DNA from: Opitutales bacterium
Lineage (GTDB): Bacteria; Verrucomicrobiota; Verrucomicrobiia; Opitutales; Oceanipulchritudinaceae
Assembly: GCA_016932335.1 (NCBI GenBank)
Contig: JAFGCZ010000003.1
Coordinates: 47,061-111,060, forward strand
DNA: 64,000 nucleotides
Reading direction: 5' to 3'
Shown here: in pieces, positions 59,001 to 64,000 of the stretch
Layout: each line of letters begins with the position of its first letter
Numbering within the stretch: the first letter of the stretch is position 1
The notes under the pieces: generated by a model
What the model was told of the DNA's origin: nothing
The model's input: the letters and a program-made list of their open reading frames with translations, nothing else
Database searches by the model: none
Made by a program: the position numbers and the translations under genes

Positions 59001-59686
59001 ACAACGGAAACCTGAAGAGCTTCGGCTCTGGACCGGTAGCCAGTGCCGATACCCTTTCCAAGGGGATTGAGTTTGAATTAAACGCTCAGGTTACTGACAA
59101 TTGGAATGTTCTGTTGAACGTATCCAAAACAGAAGCTACCATCTCCTCCGTTAGTCCGGAAATTCAGGAATGGATCGATACATACACTGATTTCATTAAC
59201 GGTGATGCTGGTTTGATTCGACTCTGGGGAGGAGATACCTTCAGAAAGAACTGGGAAGATCACGTGATTCGCCCGTATGAAACCCTGCTGGCCAAGATTG
59301 GCAGCTCGGCCTCTGAAATCTCTCCATGGCGCTTGAACCTTGTTACCAACTACAACTTCAGCGAAGGCTACTTCAAGGGAGTAAATGTTGGGATGGCTTA
59401 CCGCTGGGAAGATAAGCGCATCCTCGGCTACCAGTACGACGAAAACACTGATGCTCTTGATATCGACAAGCCCTGGAAGGGACCCACAGAAGATCACTTC
59501 GACTTGTGGGTTGGTTACGGTCGCCCGCTGACAGAAGGTATCAACTGGCGCATTCAGTTAAACGTTCGTAACGTTGGCGAAGGGAACCACCTTATGCCGG
59601 TATACATTCAACCGAATGGTAGCACAGGTTACTCTCGCATAGCGGAAGGCACTTCCTGGTTCATTACCAACACGTTTGAGTTCTAA
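56012..59686 (+). CDS. TonB-dependent receptor for oligosaccharides
   Basis: The 1224-residue receptor has a signal peptide (about 1-25), then E-E-I-Y-L-L-S-P-F-E-V, the N-terminal element common in Opitutae receptors. The plug domain follows (about 55-230), with D-R-V-E-M-Q-R-G-P-N-S-I-L-F-G. The long beta-barrel has several W- and G-rich loops and ends in N-T-F-E-F with terminal Phe, the barrel-assembly signal. No CNA-like extension and no SusD partner is present. Its position between GH5 and GH16 indicates a beta-glucan oligosaccharide substrate. Confidence 0.95.
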   Translation: MKPNKTTQLFRSSVFGITLLPAVLIGQTTDTADQGLDEEIYLLSPFEVTSSSNSGYTTTETLAGTRIKTDLKDLANSISVVNTQFLKDTGATSSKDLLLYTSNTEVGGVFGNFSGTGGGSSYNENNNLLRPSTNTRVRGLDAADNTRNYFLTETPWDGYNVDRVEMQRGPNSILFGVGSPAGIVNATTKSAIFENQRSAEIRVGEHGSIRGSVDINQELIEDTLAVRLIALDNHTEFQQKPAFEDDQRIFAAVRYLPKLFGENATTSISVNYEHGEIDANRPRSLPPIDAITPWFLTGETDGVPNLNKLTLDPNTTNKQYNNFDGQENNIYPWFREAFLGRIMRANPAGFYDANSDTPQFTMTGVVGQGNGLNGDGVVDGTIDGFEYARPWGIATFSNYAAGAIKGGAYYSNYSISDPSIFDFYHKLIDGDNKREWQNWDTANLSVSQTFMSNRFGFEFSAFTQDYDDGQYGFLNADQYAISVDINTKLADGSDNPNLGRPYVGNSGYYGNAKSIIDRDSVRFTSFVDVRSTDFFEESLLTRILGHHLISGLLARDVRKNDIRGFSRWGLDTDFTDATGDVALLNKQMRSYDWIAYLGDSLIDPSITSASGINLSNVSGRIDPQSTMDVLYFDATWNAPGVAYSDPYTKYSHDKDGNLVGESSTQSENPDNYVGWTTRPFNVLSAENGDIDDLYTSVTKSKNRILSQGLTLQSYMFDDSVVFTYGWRKDKVKTISRQGQASDEHYGSIDPNFDLNEEESNINTIEGQSRTWGVVVHAPDYITKHLPWDMKLSAFYGKGENFKADAPRGDVFGNQIANPTGETEDYGFIVSVLDNKLTLKTTWYETKMAHANLPSSAAGFGSGNIYYVWAVPYWGTTHALAALDGLSDPQKRQGNWGWPWNTYATDGNGNPDESAIFDMVQDFFANIPLDQGFADEYGLGMNIAAMKAAAANGSFDDQSTWQAFYDAVPTYGLNKDTGLYDPVGGLGAGQGLDLQPLYNGNLKSFGSGPVASADTLSKGIEFELNAQVTDNWNVLLNVSKTEATISSVSPEIQEWIDTYTDFINGDAGLIRLWGGDTFRKNWEDHVIRPYETLLAKIGSSASEISPWRLNLVTNYNFSEGYFKGVNVGMAYRWEDKRILGYQYDENTDALDIDKPWKGPTEDHFDLWVGYGRPLTEGINWRIQLNVRNVGEGNHLMPVYIQPNGSTGYSRIAEGTSWFITNTFEF

Positions 59687-59708
59687 GCTACCGGTTACTA
59701 TTACATTG

Positions 59709-59737
59709 AGGACCCCCGGTAAACCGGGGGTCCTTTT
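59709..59737 (+). terminator. Terminator after the TonB-dependent receptor
   Basis: AGGACCCCCGG (59709-59719) and CCGGGGGTCCT (59724-59734) form an 11-bp stem with a 4-nt loop, followed by TTT. It separates the receptor from GH16, so the latter may be expressed at a lower level or from its own promoter. Confidence 0.8.
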
Positions 59738-59772
59738 ATACGAGTCAATATAAACTTATTCGCGAAGAACTG

Positions 59773-60522
59773 ATGAAACTACATGTGCCAGAACTTAAGT
59801 TGGCTTGGGAAGATGATTTCTCTTTCGGGGCATATCCATCACTAGAAAGCTGGAACTTTCAAACCGGAGGTCACGGTTGGGGGAATGAAGAACTTCAATT
59901 TTACACCGACAGGCATAATGATAAGGCTAATGCCTATATCCGAAATGGAAGGTTGGTTATCGAAGCCCGTAAAGAAGACTACGAAAACAGGCTCTATACG
60001 TCGGCAAGGTTAAACACAAAAAAGAGTTGGACCTACGGCAGATTTACCGTAAGAGCTAAGCTTCCATCAGGTATTGGAACGTGGCCTGCGATTTGGATGA
60101 TGCCGGATGTTCCGCGCTACGGTGATTGGCCAAACAGTGGAGAAATAGACATCATGGAACACCTTGGCAGATTGAAAAACACGATCTACAGCTCCATCCA
60201 TACCGAGGCGACCAATCACACCTTGGATAACCACATCATTTCTTCAACCATAGTTGATACGGCCACAACTGATTTTCACGACTACACGATTGACTGGACC
60301 CCTGACCAAATCACTGGATACGTGGATGGTAAAGCCTACTTTCTTGCGGAAAAACCATTTTCGGATACTCAGAATGGAGGGAATGCCTATTGGCCTTTCC
60401 ATCACCCGTTTCACTTGATCCTTAACCTTGCCGTTGGTGGTACCTGGCCGGGCAAAGTAGACTCAAGCTGGAATGTGCAACACTTTGAAATAGATTATGT
60501 AAGAGTCTATCAGTACATATAA
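59773..60522 (+). CDS. Glycoside hydrolase family 16 beta-glucanase, no signal peptide
   Basis: The 249-residue enzyme is a GH16 jelly-roll hydrolase of the laminarinase/lichenase type. Its catalytic motif is E124-I-D126-I-M-E129, with E124 the nucleophile and E129 the acid/base. Flanking blocks W-P-A-I-W-M-M-P and D-Y-V-R-V-Y-Q-Y are family hallmarks. There is no signal peptide: the start M-K-L-H-V-P-E-L runs straight into the catalytic domain. I infer a cytoplasmic enzyme acting on imported oligosaccharides. It lies between the receptor and the symporter. Confidence 0.93.
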   Translation: MKLHVPELKLAWEDDFSFGAYPSLESWNFQTGGHGWGNEELQFYTDRHNDKANAYIRNGRLVIEARKEDYENRLYTSARLNTKKSWTYGRFTVRAKLPSGIGTWPAIWMMPDVPRYGDWPNSGEIDIMEHLGRLKNTIYSSIHTEATNHTLDNHIISSTIVDTATTDFHDYTIDWTPDQITGYVDGKAYFLAEKPFSDTQNGGNAYWPFHHPFHLILNLAVGGTWPGKVDSSWNVQHFEIDYVRVYQYI

Positions 60523-60554
60523 TTCATCATTCCATCTGAATTGCCCCAAATAAA

Positions 60555-61940
60555 ATGAAAGAAATACCCCTCAAATTAACCGAGAAAATCGGCTATGCAC
60601 TAGGTGATACCGCATCCAATTTCTTTTTTCAGACATTTAATCTGTTTCTGCTCTATTACTATACCGACATTTTTGGCCTTCCTGCGGTTTGGGTGGGTTC
60701 CATGATGCTTGCCGCCCGTCTCTGGGATGCTGTGAGCGACCCTTTAATGGGGATCCTGGCAGATAGAACCAAAACGCGCTGGGGCTGCTACCGCCCATAC
60801 CTTTTATGGATGTCTATTCCTTATGGCGTGATTGGGTTTCTGATTTTTGCCAATCCTGATCTGGATACCCTTACGCAGAAGAAAATATATGCGGCCGCAA
60901 CCTACCTGTTGATGATGACGGCTTATACCGCTATCAACATCCCTTATTCTGCCTTAATGGGTGTTATGTCGCGCTCTTCGGATGAACGCACAACACTGTC
61001 AACTTACCGCTTTGTTGGGGCCTTCAGCGGCATGTTGGTCATTTCTGCATGCGCTCTTCCTCTCAAAAATTTTTTGGGTGGGGTAACTCCCGGCCTTCAT
61101 GGAGAACTCTTGATTCAGGCGGAAGCCACTGGCTTTCGTTTAACCATGATGCTCTTTGCTGTGATCTCCATCGTCTTGTTCGTTATTACCTTCGCCACTA
61201 CGCGAGAGCGCATAAAACCAAAAAGAGAAGAGAATACATCCATCTTCCGGGATTTTAAGATCCTCCTGCACAACCGTCCTTGGGCAGTCATGTGGATTGC
61301 CGCTATTCTTACACTGACAAATGCCGCGGTTCGCAATGGCTCCGTGATCTACTATTTCAAGTATTATATCGGCTCCGAAACCCAGGCCACTTATTTTTAC
61401 ACTACCAGTGGTATTGCAATGGTCTTGGGAGTCGCCTGCACCAAGCTGTTTACTGCCCGATGGAGCAAAAAAAGCTTAATGATTGTGCTCAGCGCACTCA
61501 ATGCCATCAGTATTTTAGCCTTCTTCTTTATTCCTAAAGATCAAATTGTGTTGATGCATGTGGTGAATGCCATTGGCACCTTCCTTGTCGGACCCACTCC
61601 GGCACTTGTTTGGGCCCTGTACTCCGATACCGCCGATTACGCCGAATGGAAGTTCAAGCGCCGTGCCACGGCCCTTACTTTTTCCTCGGCAATGTTTGCC
61701 CAAAAGCTGGGGCTTGCATTGGGGGCAGGCATGGCAGGGTGGATTCTCAGCTACTTAGGGTTCATCGCCAATCAAGCTCAGACACCGGAAGCCCTCTTGG
61801 GAATACGTCTGATTTTTAGTATAATTCCAGCTGCTTTTGCGTTCGCTAATGCCGGAGTCATGTGCTTCTACCCATTGAATGAAGAAAAAGTTGCGGAAAT
61901 AGAAGAGGCACTTAAACAGCGAAACGACTGCGATGATTAA
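60555..61940 (+). CDS. GPH-family sugar:cation symporter
   Basis: The 461-residue protein has about twelve spans and matches the glycoside-pentoside-hexuronide family (MelB-like): E-K-I-G-Y-A-L-G-D-T-A-S-N-F near residue 8, D-A-V-S-D-P-L-M-G near 58, R-T-K-T-R-W-G-C-Y-R-P near 73, and Y-S-D-T-A-D-Y-A-E-W near 360. Such proteins import oligosaccharides with Na+ or H+. It completes the locus, starting 32 bp after GH16. Confidence 0.94.
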   Translation: MKEIPLKLTEKIGYALGDTASNFFFQTFNLFLLYYYTDIFGLPAVWVGSMMLAARLWDAVSDPLMGILADRTKTRWGCYRPYLLWMSIPYGVIGFLIFANPDLDTLTQKKIYAAATYLLMMTAYTAINIPYSALMGVMSRSSDERTTLSTYRFVGAFSGMLVISACALPLKNFLGGVTPGLHGELLIQAEATGFRLTMMLFAVISIVLFVITFATTRERIKPKREENTSIFRDFKILLHNRPWAVMWIAAILTLTNAAVRNGSVIYYFKYYIGSETQATYFYTTSGIAMVLGVACTKLFTARWSKKSLMIVLSALNAISILAFFFIPKDQIVLMHVVNAIGTFLVGPTPALVWALYSDTADYAEWKFKRRATALTFSSAMFAQKLGLALGAGMAGWILSYLGFIANQAQTPEALLGIRLIFSIIPAAFAFANAGVMCFYPLNEEKVAEIEEALKQRNDCDD

Positions 61941-62100
61941 CTCCGAGCCCTTCGCTTCTAGCCAACGTGAACAGTGTTCAATAATGCCGGCAATAGTGGC
62001 CGTCCTTGTACAACCTTGAAGTAATTTACGGTATCCAAAGGAACTGCCTCTTGATGCCTTACTTCTTCGAGCAGTAATCCCCGCACGGGAATCATAAAGG

Positions 62101-62598
62101 CTACTCTTCCTCTTCTTCCTCTTCTTCCTCTGGAGGAGCCGGGGGGCGCAGCTCGTCTATGGTTTCAATACCCAGCACCAGCAGTGCCATCACGCTCTTG
62201 TATTGCACCAGTGTTCCTTGCATGGGCACCGGTTCATTTTTGTAGGGAACGATATCCTCCGGTCTCATTTTATAAGGATAGTTTGCCAGATAAGCACGCA
62301 CCATCGCCTCGTAGGTTTTACGCTTCATCTTCACCGCTGAGGGAGCTTTGGGGATAAGCACCAGAATACTCCCGTCCAGCCGCTTTCCGGCAGTAACTGT
62401 GTCGGCAATATAAGTCCAGTAGCTCTTGTCTTCCTCTTCGGTGGGGGTCAATTGGGCCACGGCAATCTCTACCTTGGTTCCCAAGTAGGTTTCGCTGCGG
62501 TTCCGGTAGAAATTGGCCGATTCGGTTTCTGCCCGGAGACAGGGGGTGGCTGTGGCTATCAGAAGTGGAATGAAGAAAGTTTTTAAGCGCATGCGCAT
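62101..62598 (-). CDS. Unknown secreted protein with poly-Glu tail
   Basis: I do not recognise this 165-residue protein. It has a signal peptide (about 1-23, L-R-A cleavage), a mixed alpha/beta body, and ends in P-P-A-P-P followed by nine Glu. The Glu run is encoded by a 27-bp repeat of related 9-bp units (62104-62130), so its length may vary by slippage. It is isolated, with the nearest same-strand gene 30 bp upstream. Confidence 0.72.
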   Translation of the reverse strand: MRMRLKTFFIPLLIATATPCLRAETESANFYRNRSETYLGTKVEIAVAQLTPTEEEDKSYWTYIADTVTAGKRLDGSILVLIPKAPSAVKMKRKTYEAMVRAYLANYPYKMRPEDIVPYKNEPVPMQGTLVQYKSVMALLVLGIETIDELRPPAPPEEEEEEEEE

Positions 62599-62628
62599 GC
62601 AGGATTTATCAGTCGGGGATCTTATCGC

Positions 62629-63186
62629 TTAAGCGCTTTGCAGTCCAGCCAGAAAGGGCTCCAGGGTATCCGGGGTGAGGATGCAGATATCATGGCGGGT
62701 AAACTCTTCCAGCACTTCCGGCTTCAAGCCTTCTGTGTAAGGGATCAACAGTATAACGCCCCTGACTCGCGGCACTGCTTTGAGGAGGATGGCCTGCCCG
62801 AGGGCCAGTGCATAGTTATTGCGCACGTTGTAGCGGCATTCGATGACCCAACTGCCCTCGCTGCTTTCTATGGAAAAGTCGGAGATCATTCCCTCAATGC
62901 GCGGATGCCGGGAGTAGGGGAGCTTCAGGCGCTCCAGCAGTTGTTCGATATCCAGCTCGAAGTCGATAGAGAGCGTTTTGCGCTCCATAAACTCACGAGC
63001 CCGGGCAATGGCCTGCTCCAGATCCAGAGAGTCGTCCCGCATAATGCGGGCCATTCCATTGAGCTCTGCCTCAATGCAGAGGGTGGCATAAGGGCTGAAT
63101 TTCAGCCCCAGGGCTGTGGCCCGGGCTTTAGCCCGTTCCTCCAGCTGAGGGTTCATGGAAATGCCTACGGTGCGGTGTTTGCTCAT
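62629..63186 (-). CDS. Ribbon-helix-helix protein fused to a nuclease-like domain
   Basis: The 185-residue protein (ATG at 63186; an in-frame ATG at 63204 is possible) begins with a segment like a ribbon-helix-helix DNA-binding arm, H-R-T-V-G-I-S-M then two helices (residues 3-48). From about residue 95 it resembles the restriction-endonuclease fold: M-I-S-D-F near 100, then S-W-V-I-E-C-R-Y-N, where the E-x-K of the PD-(D/E)XK core appears as E-C-R. A-L-G-Q-A-I-L-L-K follows as the conserved helix. I infer a DNA-targeted nuclease or its inactive relative. Confidence 0.62.
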   Translation of the reverse strand: MSKHRTVGISMNPQLEERAKARATALGLKFSPYATLCIEAELNGMARIMRDDSLDLEQAIARAREFMERKTLSIDFELDIEQLLERLKLPYSRHPRIEGMISDFSIESSEGSWVIECRYNVRNNYALALGQAILLKAVPRVRGVILLIPYTEGLKPEVLEEFTRHDICILTPDTLEPFLAGLQSA

Positions 63187-63339
63187 CGTTCTGCGTGCTT
63201 TCAATGCCGCTTCAAGCCCTCGACGCCCTGCGTTGCTAAGTCCTTGAAACAGCGGATTACCTGTTGAAAATTATTATAATAATAAAAAATAATAAAAACC
63301 ACTTGTCAATACGAATGCCTGCATATACAAATGTATAGT

Positions 63340-63543
63340 ATGAAAACGACGCAGAAAAGAATCAGTCTTTCCATCTCGCTACCTCTGGAGCTTAGAGATG
63401 CCGCGCGTCAGGCTGCCTTCGATGACAACCGATCGCTTTCCGGCCTGATCGCCGCTCTGTTGTTGGACTATGTGCAGCGCGAGCAATACCTGCCCCCGGT
63501 CCGTAAATCTGCTGATCAATCCTCTGTCACACTCCACCGATGA
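63340..63543 (+). CDS. Ribbon-helix-helix DNA-binding protein
   Basis: This 67-residue basic protein has the RHH pattern: K-R-I-S-L-S-I-S-L-P as the arm strand, E-L-R-D-A-A-R-Q-A-A-F as helix one, and S-L-S-G-L-I-A-A-L-L-L as helix two. I chose ATG at 63340; the frame opens at 63331. The stop overlaps the next start in ATGA. It shares fold with the adjacent minus-strand RHH-nuclease-like protein, from which it diverges. Confidence 0.75.
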   Translation: MKTTQKRISLSISLPLELRDAARQAAFDDNRSLSGLIAALLLDYVQREQYLPPVRKSADQSSVTLHR

Positions 63544-63869
63544 ATGCCCTGAAAGATGCCTACGCTGATTATCTGCCTGCCGGGCAAAAGTGGTTCACCG
63601 CCAAAGAGGCTGCTCACGTGCTCGGCAAAAGCCCGCAATACGTGCGCAACTGTTTTGACAGCGGCCGCATTATGGGCCACTGCATGGGCTCGGGAGAGGA
63701 GCGCCACACCTATATGATCCCTCGCCATGCCTTGGAACTTTATCTGGCCGAAACCGCCAATTACTGCACGGAAGACCTCGCTGCCCGTGTGCTCCGCTTG
63801 GCTAAGTGCCTTTCTCCCGAACTGCGCCTGCAGTTGGCCAGTCGCCTCTCGGCTATGCCCTGCCGCTGA
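63540..63869 (+). CDS. Helix-turn-helix (excisionase-like) protein
   Basis: The 109-residue protein has an N-terminal MerR/excisionase-type helix-turn-helix: W-F-T-A-K-E-A-A-H-V-L-G-K-S-P-Q-Y-V-R near residue 19, followed by a wing and a helical C-terminus. It is translationally coupled (ATGA) to the RHH gene, so the pair probably acts together. Its target is unknown. The next feature is the tRNA-Asp terminator. Confidence 0.75.
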   Translation: MNALKDAYADYLPAGQKWFTAKEAAHVLGKSPQYVRNCFDSGRIMGHCMGSGEERHTYMIPRHALELYLAETANYCTEDLAARVLRLAKCLSPELRLQLASRLSAMPCR

Positions 63870-63882
63870 ATCCACTGATCCG

Positions 63883-63923
63883 AAAAAAGGTGAAGCCCGA
63901 AGAGTTTTCACTCTTCGGGCTTC
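63883..63923 (-). terminator. Terminator of tRNA-Asp
   Basis: GAAGCCCGAAGAG (63892-63904) and CTCTTCGGGCTTC (63911-63923) form a perfect 13-bp stem with a 6-nt loop. On the minus strand it is followed within three bases by a six-T run (63883-63888). Confidence 0.87.
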
Positions 63924-63924
63924 A

Positions 63925-64000
<76 letters not shown>

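Overview
The window looks like a chromosome segment from a Verrucomicrobiota bacterium, probably class Opitutae. This placement is an inference. It rests on a TonB-dependent receptor whose mature N-terminus carries the L-S-P-F-E-V motif common in that group, a eukaryotic-type hexokinase, many secreted proteins of unknown function and weak Shine-Dalgarno use. Most of the window is ordinary, fairly GC-rich housekeeping DNA. It has three tRNAs, no rRNA, and I could recognise no insertion sequence, prophage or CRISPR array.

Layout. 0-2 kb: a ThrE-type exporter half and a convergent rpsP-trmD-rplS operon with no rimM in it. 2-7.6 kb: a TPR histidine kinase diverging from a LytTR response regulator, a secreted sialate O-acetylesterase and an RNHCP zinc-ribbon protein. 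7.9-15 kb: a hybrid sensor kinase, htpG, guaB and an unknown helical protein. 16-26 kb: overlapping menC-menE (menaquinone), hexokinase, tatC, a chemoreceptor and pyruvate phosphate dikinase. 26-33 kb, nearly all minus strand: two secreted proteins or lipoproteins, a UvrD-type helicase, another secreted protein, proB, frr and pyrH, then tRNA-Gln. 33-36 kb: a DsbD-like thiol reductase and a cyclic-nucleotide-binding protein. 35.8-38.15 kb: a visibly AT-rich island holding one SMC/ABC-like ATPase with an aberrant Walker A, probably acquired horizontally. 38.3-44 kb: a giant alpha-2-macroglobulin-like protein whose thioester motif is degenerate. 44-50.6 kb: rpsU, a membrane protein, an HPt protein, a solo DNA methyltransferase, a HAD phosphatase, and an NSS transporter with a translationally coupled small subunit, then tRNA-Leu. 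50.7-53.2 kb: an AsmA-like protein and two AT-rich lipoproteins. 53.3-62 kb: a beta-glucan utilisation locus. 62-64 kb: an unknown secreted protein with a poly-Glu tail, an RHH plus nuclease-like protein, a coupled RHH/HTH pair, and tRNA-Asp running off the window edge.

How the genes work together. The clearest functional unit is the glycan locus: a LacI regulator (minus strand) divergent from a secreted GH5, a TonB-dependent receptor, a GH16 with no signal peptide and a GPH-type sugar symporter. My model is that GH5 cuts beta-glucan outside the cytoplasm, the receptor brings oligosaccharides into the periplasm, the symporter imports them and the GH16 finishes cleavage in the cytoplasm. No SusD homologue is present. 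Hexokinase and pyruvate phosphate dikinase elsewhere in the window fit a sugar-based central metabolism. The most unusual items are the island ATPase, the thioester-less macroglobulin, the RHH plus PD-(D/E)XK-like protein and the leader of the glycan locus, which holds two strong inverted repeats.
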